A stretch of 38,220 nucleotides of DNA from Flavobacteriales bacterium UBA6057 (lineage in GTDB: Bacteria; Bacteroidota; Bacteroidia; Flavobacteriales_G; Salibacteraceae): positions 509,416 to 547,635 of the forward strand of contig DIYJ01000014.1 of NCBI GenBank assembly GCA_002428995.1, written 5' to 3'. Shown one piece after another: positions 8,911 through 14,862 of the stretch (positions within the stretch are counted from its first letter, which is position 1; each line of letters opens with the position of its first letter). The notes beneath the pieces were generated by a model. That model made no database searches, had not been told where the DNA came from, and worked only from the letters and a program-made list of their open reading frames with translations. The position numbers were made by a program, and so were the translations under genes.

Positions 8911-9903
8911 CTATTCATAAAGCATCTCTCGATTGTACTTGGCCCGGTAGCCTTTGGGAGAAAGTCCCGTGTACTTCTTGAAGGTGTTTCGAAATGCCTT
9001 GTCATCATTGTAGCCCACGCCATACATCACCTCCAGAATGGTTTCCGTGGTAGATTCCAGTTTCTTCTTGGCGGCTTCCACCTTCACGCGCTGAATGTAC
9101 TCCAGCGGTGTGTTGGAAGTTGCTTTCTTAAACCTTCTCAAAAAGCTCCGCGTGTTCAGGTGTAGCATGGTGGCTATGGATTCAATATTGATCTTTTCCT
9201 CGTAGTGACTCTCAATGAATTCCTGCGCCTGCTTGATCTGCTCGTCTGAATGGTCTTTCTGCCCGCTGAAAATGATAAACGCGCTCTGGCTGATGCGATC
9301 AAATTCGATTTCGGAAATCTTGGAACACCAGATGGCCGTTTCCCGGCCGAACAAGCGCTCGATGAGGTAGAGCGTAAAGTTGAGAATGGAATAGGCGCCA
9401 CCGCTGGAATAGATGCCATTGTCTTCGCAAATGATCTTCTCCGGAATGAGGGTTACTGAAGGATACTTCTGCCTGAAGAGGTCATGAGCTGTCCAATGTG
9501 TTGCGCAGGTTTTGCCGTTGAGCAAACCGGTTTCGGCCAGCAAAAACGCTCCCTTGCAGAGGCTTGCGATCTCTGCATCATGTTGGATACGCTGGTTTTT
9601 GATCCACGGCACAAACGCTTTGTTTTTTTCTACTCCGCGTTCCAGGTTTCCACTCAGCGGAGATACCACAATCAGGTCCGTCTGTGTGATGTCTTCAATG
9701 GCTGCGGTGGGTTGGATGCTGAACAGACCCTGGTAAACTACAGGTTCATTGGATAGCCCAACCAAATCCACTTGATAAGGAGGCTCTTTGAGTTGATGGA
9801 GTTTCTGATGATGGGCGCTGGCCATCTTAAACAGGTTGAACGGAGCTATGATGGTATCTACAATGCTGCTACCCTCCGGAACAATGACGCTGATGTGCTT
9901 CAT
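8911..9903 (-). CDS. GlxA family transcriptional regulator (DJ-1/PfpI domain plus AraC HTH)
   Basis: A 330-residue regulator. An amidotransferase-like DJ-1/PfpI domain (about residues 3-190) carries the elbow cysteine Cys116 in ASLCKGAFLLAE, and a C-terminal double helix-turn-helix of AraC type spans about 225-325 (IATMLHLNTRSFLRRFKK..., GLSPKGYRAKY). The start is ATG 9903, not an upstream TTG, because the sensor domain begins at MKHISVIV. A strong promoter TTG-N20-TACTTTTG (9940 down to 9910 on the minus strand) places transcription initiation within a few bases of the ATG, so the mRNA may be leaderless. It is divergent from the ABM monooxygenase, its most likely target; the shared intergenic region holds paired direct repeats. 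The effector is unknown. Confidence 0.93.
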   Translation of the reverse strand: MKHISVIVPEGSSIVDTIIAPFNLFKMASAHHQKLHQLKEPPYQVDLVGLSNEPVVYQGLFSIQPTAAIEDITQTDLIVVSPLSGNLERGVEKNKAFVPWIKNQRIQHDAEIASLCKGAFLLAETGLLNGKTCATHWTAHDLFRQKYPSVTLIPEKIICEDNGIYSSGGAYSILNFTLYLIERLFGRETAIWCSKISEIEFDRISQSAFIIFSGQKDHSDEQIKQAQEFIESHYEEKINIESIATMLHLNTRSFLRRFKKATSNTPLEYIQRVKVEAAKKKLESTTETILEVMYGVGYNDDKAFRNTFKKYTGLSPKGYRAKYNREMLYE

Positions 9904-9909
9904 AACAAG

Positions 9910-9940
9910 CAAAAGTATTCAGAGCATGTGTCGTAAACAA
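9910..9940 (-). promoter_or_regulatory. Promoter of the GlxA-type regulator
   Basis: Reading the minus strand: TTG at 9940-9938, a 20-bp spacer, then TACTTTTG at 9917-9910, a full match to the Bacteroidota -7 element TAnnTTTG with a standard spacer. The spacer contains one copy of the GTCGTAAA repeat (9930-9937), so regulator binding there would be expected to repress its own gene. Confidence rests on sequence match only. Confidence 0.6.
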
Positions 9941-9977
9941 CCCCTTTAATAGTCGTAAAAACACCTTATTAGGGTGT
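9930..9977. promoter_or_regulatory. Candidate operator: paired GTCGTAAA direct repeats and an inverted repeat
   Basis: Two exact copies of GTCGTAAA start at 9930 and 9952, 22 bp apart, i.e. two helical turns, the layout expected for two AraC-type HTH domains or dimer half-sites on one face of DNA. A degenerate inverted copy (AAATGCGACA) follows at 9978-9987. The 17 bp 9961-9977 form an inverted repeat with ACACC/GGTGT arms. The second direct repeat ends 6 bp upstream of the weak -33 element of the ABM promoter, a position suited to activation. Confidence 0.55.
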
Positions 9978-9996
9978 AAATGCGACAATACTTTTG
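9966..9996 (+). promoter_or_regulatory. Candidate promoter of the ABM monooxygenase gene
   Basis: TACTTTTG at 9989-9996 matches TAnnTTTG. Exactly 20 bp upstream is TTA (9966-9968) in place of the usual TTG. A perfect -7 element with a defective -33 element is typical of an activator-dependent promoter and agrees with the direct repeats immediately upstream. Confidence 0.5.
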
Positions 9997-10029
9997 ACCT
10001 GTAATTCAAACAAAACCAATCAATAAATC

Positions 10030-10401
10030 ATGGAAAATCAGAAGATCACAGTCGTTTACAAATGGACCGCTAAGCCTGGTCATTCAGAAGCCTTGAAAAA
10101 CATCTACAGCGATGTAGAGCAACAAATGCAGGCCAACGAGCCCGGAGCACTGAACGTGCAATGCTACTTTGATGAGAGCTCAGATACACTGATTGTGTAT
10201 GACCTCTTTGAAAACGCGCACGCGCTTGGGTTCCACCTAAGCACAACTGCAGGAGCACACTTTCCATCACTGCTGGAAGTAGCCCAGCCCGGCCCCTTCC
10301 TCTTTTGCGGAAATGTACCCGAAGAAATGCAGCAGGCCGCCCGCGGAATGGGCCTGGATGCAACGTTTGCACCCAACATTTTTGGCTTCAGCAGAAACTG
10401 A
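10030..10401 (+). CDS. Putative ABM-fold monooxygenase
   Basis: A 123-residue protein of the antibiotic biosynthesis monooxygenase (ABM) ferredoxin-like fold. It shows the KITVVYKWTAKPGHSEALKNIY start, the FDESSDTLIVYDLFENAHALGFHL core and a long C-terminal tail beyond the usual 100 residues. Related proteins such as YgiN act without cofactor on quinols or aromatic substrates; heme-degrading members also exist. The substrate cannot be assigned. It is the only gene on the plus strand between 3.3 and 13.3 kb, divergent from the GlxA-type regulator, which probably controls it. It is followed by a strong bidirectional terminator. Confidence 0.85.
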   Translation: MENQKITVVYKWTAKPGHSEALKNIYSDVEQQMQANEPGALNVQCYFDESSDTLIVYDLFENAHALGFHLSTTAGAHFPSLLEVAQPGPFLFCGNVPEEMQQAARGMGLDATFAPNIFGFSRN

Positions 10402-10415
10402 GTTTAAGACCGCTG

Positions 10416-10460
10416 AAACAAAGAAGCCTCTCCAAAATTGGACGAGGCTTCTTTGTTTTT
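10416..10460. terminator. Bidirectional intrinsic terminator
   Basis: A 15-bp stem, AAACAAAGAAGCCTC (10416-10430) with GAGGCTTCTTTGTTT (10444-10458), closes a loop that itself contains CCAA/TTGG. It ends in a T run on the plus strand and begins with an A-rich tract on the other side. It lies between the convergent ABM and haloalkane dehalogenase genes and should serve both. Confidence 0.85.
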
Positions 10461-10479
10461 AGAACGAAAAGGTCAATGC

Positions 10480-11367
10480 CTAACCCTCCCGTTGATACCA
10501 GTCAGAGATTCCCTGACCAATTTCATGCGGATAATCCTCCTGGATGAAGTGAAGTCCCTCTCCAAGGTTGATCATTTCCGTGTTTTTGAATTTCTGCCTG
10601 ATTACCTCGACATCTTTCTCCTTTATGGCCACTCCGGGTGTGACGTAGAAACAAAGCTTGGGGATTTCACTTTGAGCCAACCATGATGCCCATTGCTTCA
10701 CAGCGGGTGTTGCTGCCGTGTCTTTGCCATCCTTAAAGGGAACATCCTGGGGCCACGCCAGCAGCGGCTTTCGACTCTTGGGACTGGGGTAGGGAGCGGC
10801 ATAGTGTTCCATCTCTGCTTTGGTGAGCGGGCGCACAATCATGTCAGGCAGCATCTTTTTGATGAAAATGTTGGCATGTTGCACCATCAACTTTCCGAAC
10901 AGCGGATTGCGAACCATCTTCAGGGCAGTGCGCACCGAGAATGGCATATCATACATGGTGGGCGCATCGTACATGGCTTCCATGAACGCGATGGCTTTGA
11001 TGTTATCCCGATGCAGGTTGGCATAGTTGAATCCCATGCCCGAGCCCCAGTCGTGCAAAACGAGTGTGATGTTCTTGAGTCCCATTTTTTCGATGAAGCC
11101 TTCTACGTAGTGGTATGTATCGCTGAACCCATAGTTCAGGGATGGCTTGTCTGACTTGCCCATTCCAATCAGATCCGGGGCAATGCAATGCCCTTGATCC
11201 TTGAGGTAGGGAATGATGTTCCGCCAGAGGTAGTTCGATGTCGGGTTTCCATGCAGAAACAGGATGGGATCACCCTCTCCTTCTTCGATGTAGTGGATCT
11301 TGCTTCCGTGCACCTCCACGTACTTCGATGCATATGGAAATGCTGCTGAAATGGCCTTTTTACTCAT
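10480..11367 (-). CDS. dhaA: Haloalkane dehalogenase (HLD-II subfamily)
   Basis: A 295-residue alpha/beta hydrolase whose key residues fall at the same numbers as in Rhodococcus DhaA: halide-binding Asn41 (HGNPTS) and Trp107, nucleophile Asp106 (LVLHDWGSGMGF) and catalytic acid Glu130 (AFMEAM); the catalytic base is His273 (GLHFIQED). The Asn/Trp halide pair with the acid at 130 is diagnostic of HLD-II. The enzyme hydrolyses carbon-halogen bonds to alcohol plus halide; no signal peptide, so cytoplasmic. A 4-bp overlap (ATGA) with the upstream SRPBCC gene shows they are co-transcribed and translationally coupled. The natural substrate is unknown; brominated marine metabolites are a reasonable guess. 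Confidence 0.93.
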   Translation of the reverse strand: MSKKAISAAFPYASKYVEVHGSKIHYIEEGEGDPILFLHGNPTSNYLWRNIIPYLKDQGHCIAPDLIGMGKSDKPSLNYGFSDTYHYVEGFIEKMGLKNITLVLHDWGSGMGFNYANLHRDNIKAIAFMEAMYDAPTMYDMPFSVRTALKMVRNPLFGKLMVQHANIFIKKMLPDMIVRPLTKAEMEHYAAPYPSPKSRKPLLAWPQDVPFKDGKDTAATPAVKQWASWLAQSEIPKLCFYVTPGVAIKEKDVEVIRQKFKNTEMINLGEGLHFIQEDYPHEIGQGISDWYQREG

Positions 11368-11849
11368 GACCTTCCGTTTTGCTGAGCCGTTGTTTGCGCC
11401 TTTCCTTCTTCGAGGTAGTGCTTGAGTTCGCCAGCAAGTTCATTCACCGAGGCAGTCAACCCCATGCTGATCTTGGCTTCCATGGCCTCATCCAGGGGCA
11501 TTTTGGGTTCCATTTGAAACGCCATGCTCAGCTCGGTGCTTTCCATTCCTTTCGCCTCAAGCGACCAGGTAGCGCCTGCGTGCTTCGCTATTTCCGGAGC
11601 GCCCTTCGTTATCACATACGTGAGTGAGTGCGTGGCCGGGTCAAAGGCGGTCAGCTCCTGGGTGGTTTCACCGCGCTCGGTGGTGGTGTCTCTGCGGGAA
11701 TAGCTCAGGCCATCAAACCTGACTTCACCAGCTGGCTGAGAGGTTTTGAAGTTGCTCGACCACAGGTGGGCGTGGCCAAATTGATTCCCCATGACTTCCC
11801 ATACTTCTGCAATGGGTTTCTCAATGATCAGTTTTACCGTAATGTCCAT
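11364..11849 (-). CDS. SRPBCC (START/Bet v 1-like) family protein
   Basis: A 161-residue protein with the SRPBCC layout: an N-terminal strand (DITVKLIIEKPIAEVWEVM), central beta sheet (THSLTYVITKG, STELSMAFQM) and a long C-terminal helix (SVNELAGELKHYLEEG). Members bind hydrophobic ligands in a central cavity and act as polyketide cyclases, ligand carriers or stress proteins. It is the first gene of a two-gene operon with the haloalkane dehalogenase, overlapping it by 4 bp, so it may bind a substrate or product of that enzyme. The untranslated leader carries nested inverted repeats ending 5 bp before the ATG. Confidence 0.85.
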   Translation of the reverse strand: MDITVKLIIEKPIAEVWEVMGNQFGHAHLWSSNFKTSQPAGEVRFDGLSYSRRDTTTERGETTQELTAFDPATHSLTYVITKGAPEIAKHAGATWSLEAKGMESTELSMAFQMEPKMPLDEAMEAKISMGLTASVNELAGELKHYLEEGKAQTTAQQNGRS

Positions 11850-11851
11850 GA

Positions 11852-11897
11852 TTCCTCGTTTTATGGTTTTGGAACCATTGGATGCAGGAACGAGGGA
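11852..11897 (-). promoter_or_regulatory. Nested stem-loops in the leader of the SRPBCC-dehalogenase operon
   Basis: The outer stem is CCTCGTT (11854-11860) with AACGAGG (11889-11895); the inner stem is ATGGTT (11863-11868), loop TTGG, AACCAT (11873-11878). On the minus strand the structure ends 4-5 bp before the start codon at 11849, so it could occlude ribosome access or act as an operator. TGTCACA, a hexamer-plus-one like the -35 element of some ECF sigma factors, lies just upstream on the minus strand (11906-11900). Confidence 0.4.
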
Positions 11898-11916
11898 AGT
11901 GTGACAGAACTTCAGG

Positions 11917-11957
11917 AAAAAATCTACCCTGAATCTTTAGTAGTCTGATTTTCAGGG
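11917..11957 (-). terminator. Terminator downstream of the ECF sigma gene
   Basis: On the minus strand CCCTGAA (11957-11951) pairs with TTCAGGG (11933-11927), extendable with internal AATC/GATT pairing, and is followed within a few bases by a run of six T (plus-strand A run 11917-11922). It separates the sigma factor gene from the SRPBCC-dehalogenase operon, so the latter needs its own promoter. Confidence 0.55.
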
Positions 11958-11971
11958 ATTAAAATGATGGT

Positions 11972-12844
11972 TCATGAAAAATGGCGATGCAGATCCGGGT
12001 CTTCCAGCAGTTCGTGGACGATGGTGGTGGCGTTGAAATCCTCTTTCGTGGGATGTTTCTGAAAGAACTCGATGTACTTCCTGTCCACAATGTCGGCCAC
12101 TTCATCTGCAACTTCCAGAGCATACTTCGCAATGGTGGCGCTGTACTTGGGATCAAACAGGCGGGCATTCGTCTGCATCTTTCCTGCCGCTTCCATAGCC
12201 TTGGCCTTCTTGGAGCATCGGCAGGGATTTTCGAGTTTAACCAGCCCACACTGCCGGTTCATAAAGGCATGGAATTCCTTGCGGGTTCTGGATAGTTTTT
12301 GACGGTAATTGTCCTTGGACAGCCCGAAGATTTCGGCTCCCACCGCATGATCAATGTTGAAGACATCCCCGATGAGGTAGATGAGGCGTTGTTCGCGCGT
12401 CAGACACATGAGCATGCCAGACATGCAGCGGGTGCGGGCCGTTTTGGTGCGAAGAATCTGTTCTTCTTCTTCATCCGGCAGCAACTCCGGGCTGGGGATG
12501 GCATTCAGTCCATTCGCAAAATCCTCGAATCCCTGCCAGCGATCTTCCATAGGCCTCCTTTTGGTTTGCAGAAACTGGTTCACTAAAATGCGGTAAACCC
12601 AGGTTCTGAATGAGCTGGCTCCTTCGAACGAGTCCAGCTTGGTCATCACCTTGATGAGCACTTCCTGGGTAAGATCCTTGGCCTCATCCTGATCGTTGGT
12701 GTATTTCCAGGCCACGTTGAAGATGAAGGGCTCATGGAGGCGTATCAGTTCCTCCAGGGCGTCCTTACTTCCTTGCTTTACTCTGGGGATCAGCAGCTGA
12801 CTTTGGTGTTCGATCTGTTCGGAGGTCTTCATGTGTTCTGCCAT
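11972..12844 (-). CDS. ECF-type RNA polymerase sigma factor with Cys-containing C-terminal extension
   Basis: A 290-residue sigma-70 family protein. Region 2 spans about residues 20-95 (DLTQEVLIKVMTKLDSF, SFRTWVYRILVNQ) and region 4 about 140-195 (LTREQRLIYLIGDVF, GLSKDNYRQKLSRTRKEF). A further 95 residues follow, with a cysteine cluster C199-X8-C208-X-C210 (NPCRCSKKAKA) plus C140 and C147, which could bind zinc or sense redox state. The extension is helical and does not look like the SnoaL domain of ECF41. Its ATG overlaps the stop codon of merR by one base, so the two are translationally coupled. No anti-sigma gene is adjacent; control through the MerR partner and the C-terminal extension is the likely alternative. 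Confidence 0.9.
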   Translation of the reverse strand: MAEHMKTSEQIEHQSQLLIPRVKQGSKDALEELIRLHEPFIFNVAWKYTNDQDEAKDLTQEVLIKVMTKLDSFEGASSFRTWVYRILVNQFLQTKRRPMEDRWQGFEDFANGLNAIPSPELLPDEEEEQILRTKTARTRCMSGMLMCLTREQRLIYLIGDVFNIDHAVGAEIFGLSKDNYRQKLSRTRKEFHAFMNRQCGLVKLENPCRCSKKAKAMEAAGKMQTNARLFDPKYSATIAKYALEVADEVADIVDRKYIEFFQKHPTKEDFNATTIVHELLEDPDLHRHFS

Positions 12845-13251
12845 CAGTTTTGTGAAAGCTGCATCTGAGCATTGGCGATCTCCTGCATCTCATCATGCTC
12901 CGTGCATTCCTGGTTAAGAAACAGGCTTAGTTCATCTCTGAGCTTTTGCAATTCAGCGATCTTCTCATCCAGCGCCTTGATTTTGTTTCCCAGGAAATTG
13001 ACCCTGAATTCCTCTTTCAGGCCTTCGCCAGTGGCCAGTGCACAAAGTGCTTCGCTAATTTCCTTCAGCGTAAACCCAAACTTTTTCATGGCCTTGATCA
13101 TTTCGAGCCGTTGAAGGTTACTCGCGGGGTAATCCTTGTAATTGTTATACTCATTGGGTCTTGTGATTCCTATCAGCAAGCCCATCTGTTCGTAGAGTCG
13201 GATGGTATCTCTTGAAAGCCCCGATTTATCTGCGATCTGTCCAATCTTCAT
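12844..13251 (-). CDS. MerR family transcriptional regulator
   Basis: A 135-residue one-component regulator. The N-terminal winged HTH (MKIGQIADKSGLSRDTIRLYEQMGLL) is followed by the second helical motif (LQRLEMIKAMKKFGFTLKEISEAL) and a coiled-coil dimerisation helix (about 85-115). Two cysteines, in EALCALATG and NQECTEHDEM, could form part of a ligand site, but the spacing is not that of the classical mercury, zinc or copper sensors. It is coupled to the ECF sigma gene and divergent from a DoxX-like gene. The intergenic palindrome at 13283-13304 sits in a long promoter spacer, as in classic MerR-activated promoters. Confidence 0.93.
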   Translation of the reverse strand: MKIGQIADKSGLSRDTIRLYEQMGLLIGITRPNEYNNYKDYPASNLQRLEMIKAMKKFGFTLKEISEALCALATGEGLKEEFRVNFLGNKIKALDEKIAELQKLRDELSLFLNQECTEHDEMQEIANAQMQLSQN

Positions 13252-13278
13252 GTTTTTGGAAAAAAAGTTCGAAAATCC

Positions 13279-13313
13279 TTTGACCGTTGACCATGGTCAA
13301 CGGTTTACGTTTG
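13279..13313 (+). promoter_or_regulatory. MerR-type promoter/operator of the DoxX-like gene
   Basis: TTTG (13279-13282) and TACGTTTG (13306-13313) form a Bacteroidota promoter with a 23-bp spacer. The spacer is filled by a perfect 22-bp palindrome (13283-13304) with half-site ACCGTTGACCA. A palindrome centred within an overlong spacer is the hallmark of MerR-activated promoters, where the bound dimer distorts DNA to realign the two elements. The regulator gene begins 31 bp away on the other strand. Confidence 0.75.
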
Positions 13314-13335
13314 TCACGAATTTAAACATCAACCT

Positions 13336-13698
13336 ATGAAACGAGACAAGATTATATACTGGGTGCTCACAGGATTACTCTGCCTTTTGGTGACAGGGTC
13401 TGGCACTGCCTACATTCTGCAGTATGAGGACGTAACCGCAACTTTTGCCACACTTGGATACCCCGCACATCTGGTGTTGCTTCTGGCGATTGCCAAATTG
13501 CTTGCGGTAACGGCCATTCTCACTAAAAAGTCTGATCTGTTAAAATCGTGGGCCTACGCAGGTCTTCTGTTCGACTTCTTGTTGGCATTGGCCGCCCATC
13601 TCTCTGTGGCTGATGGCGAGCAGTATGGTGCTATCATAGCCCTTGTTTTATGGGCAGGATCGTTTTACTACGATCAGAAGCTGTTTGCAAAAGCCTGA
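13336..13698 (+). CDS. DoxX-like four-helix membrane protein
   Basis: A 120-residue inner-membrane protein with four predicted transmembrane helices (about residues 7-28, 43-61, 70-88 and 96-112), matching the DoxX/DoxX-like (YphA) family. Family members have been linked to redox or thiol stress in membrane-associated oxidoreductase complexes, but most are uncharacterised. It is divergent from merR and has a MerR-style promoter with a palindrome in the spacer, so it is the likely direct target. A paralogue, about 40 percent similar by eye and starting with nearly the same residues (KIIYWV-TG), is at 31241-31606. A strong terminator follows. Confidence 0.88.
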   Translation: MKRDKIIYWVLTGLLCLLVTGSGTAYILQYEDVTATFATLGYPAHLVLLLAIAKLLAVTAILTKKSDLLKSWAYAGLLFDFLLALAAHLSVADGEQYGAIIALVLWAGSFYYDQKLFAKA

Positions 13699-13732
13699 CC
13701 TGGAGCACCTGTTCAGCACAAGAGCGGAAACA

Positions 13733-13762
13733 AAAAAGCCTGATCAACTTGATCAGGCTTTT
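13733..13762. terminator. Bidirectional intrinsic terminator
   Basis: AAAAAGCCTGATCAA pairs with TTGATCAGGCTTTTT around a minimal loop, with an A run on one side and a T run on the other. It lies between the convergent DoxX-like and SDR genes and should terminate both. Confidence 0.88.
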
Positions 13763-13785
13763 TAATTCGTTTCAATGTGAATCGC

Positions 13786-14763
13786 TTAGATCGCAAAAGC
13801 ACCAACGGCCTTTTCGCAACCTTCCCAGAACACGTTGACGTTCGCTGCATCTGAAAGCATGTCTTCAGGAGTCAAAAGGTCAGGATATCCACTCCATCCG
13901 GCTGTTGGTCCGTAGAAGTTTCCTGATTTGGCTTCGGGATCCATGGTAGCGCGGATGATTCCGGTGGCGCCATCTTCTGGCGACTGTGCCATGTTCATGA
14001 ACTCTGCGTTGCTGTCCATTCCGCCATCGTGTGCAGTGGTCACCTGCAGGTTGGTCGCGGCCAGTCCGGGATGTGCCACGAGTGGCATCACGTTGCTGAT
14101 TCCAGCTTTTTCCAATCGGTCTCTCAGCGCGTAGGTGAATACAGCGTTGGAGAGCTTCGTTTGATGGTAGCGCTCCCATCTCGGGCCCTGGAAGTTCTGG
14201 TTTTCCTCTTCCGTACCGTCACCTCCCAGATCACCGCCTTTGGCTTCAAAGTATTCAGACGCGAGTGGTCCTCCCAGTCTTGCCATGGAGGAGTGGTTCA
14301 CAATGCGCCCTTCGCTGCTTTTCTGAATGAGTGGAAACAGTTCTTTGGTCAGCAGGAAGTGTGAAAGCACGTTGGTCTGCATCTGAACATCGTAGCCGTC
14401 ACCGGTGGCTCCGTCTTTCAGCGCCATCACTCCAGCGTTGTTTACCAAAGCATCGATCACCTCATAGTTGGCCTTGATGTGCGCGATGGCGTTGTTTACG
14501 CTTTCAAAGTTTTGAAGGTCGCAGGCTACGGCTTCGAAAGTGGCTCCCGGCACGGCTTCCTGCAATTGCTTAAGTGCGTTGGCAGAGCGCTCGCTTTCAC
14601 GGTTCAGAAGGATGACTTTCGCTCCCTTTTTGGCTACTTCCCTTGCGCATACAAAGCCTGTTCCGCTGGTGGTTCCTGTAATGGCTACTACTTTGTTGCT
14701 CATGTCCTGGCCGTGGTTGTTGATCACGTCTCCCAGGTGCTTGGTTTCAATTTGATTTGTCAT
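13786..14763 (-). CDS. Short-chain dehydrogenase/reductase (retinol-dehydrogenase-like SDR)
   Basis: A 325-residue SDR. The cofactor motif GTTSGTG (TGxxxGxG class) is at residues 30-36, NNAG at 108-111, Ser near 148-149 and the catalytic YHQTK (Tyr199, Lys203). The long loop before the catalytic Tyr and the total length resemble the retinol-dehydrogenase/WW-oxidoreductase-like group rather than classical 250-residue SDRs. The start is ATG 14763; an in-frame TTG 11 codons upstream gives only a Gln-rich extension. It probably reduces or oxidises a carbonyl/alcohol with NADP(H). The adjacent AraC gene upstream on the same strand is a plausible regulator. Confidence 0.92.
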   Translation of the reverse strand: MTNQIETKHLGDVINNHGQDMSNKVVAITGTTSGTGFVCAREVAKKGAKVILLNRESERSANALKQLQEAVPGATFEAVACDLQNFESVNNAIAHIKANYEVIDALVNNAGVMALKDGATGDGYDVQMQTNVLSHFLLTKELFPLIQKSSEGRIVNHSSMARLGGPLASEYFEAKGGDLGGDGTEEENQNFQGPRWERYHQTKLSNAVFTYALRDRLEKAGISNVMPLVAHPGLAATNLQVTTAHDGGMDSNAEFMNMAQSPEDGATGIIRATMDPEAKSGNFYGPTAGWSGYPDLLTPEDMLSDAANVNVFWEGCEKAVGAFAI

Positions 14764-14862
14764 GGTTTCTTGTTGTTTTTGGTTTTGATGATTCAAAGGT
14801 GCGTTGGTGTGATTCGGTGGAGCTACACAGAGTGCATAGAGTTGAACACAAAATGCAGATGC

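Noticed and set aside
11900..11906. TGTCACA as proof that the ECF sigma factor controls the dehalogenase operon
   Set aside because: The heptamer resembles the ECF41 -35 box, but no matching -10 element lies at the right distance and the sigma factor lacks the ECF41 SnoaL-type domain. It is kept only as a hint.
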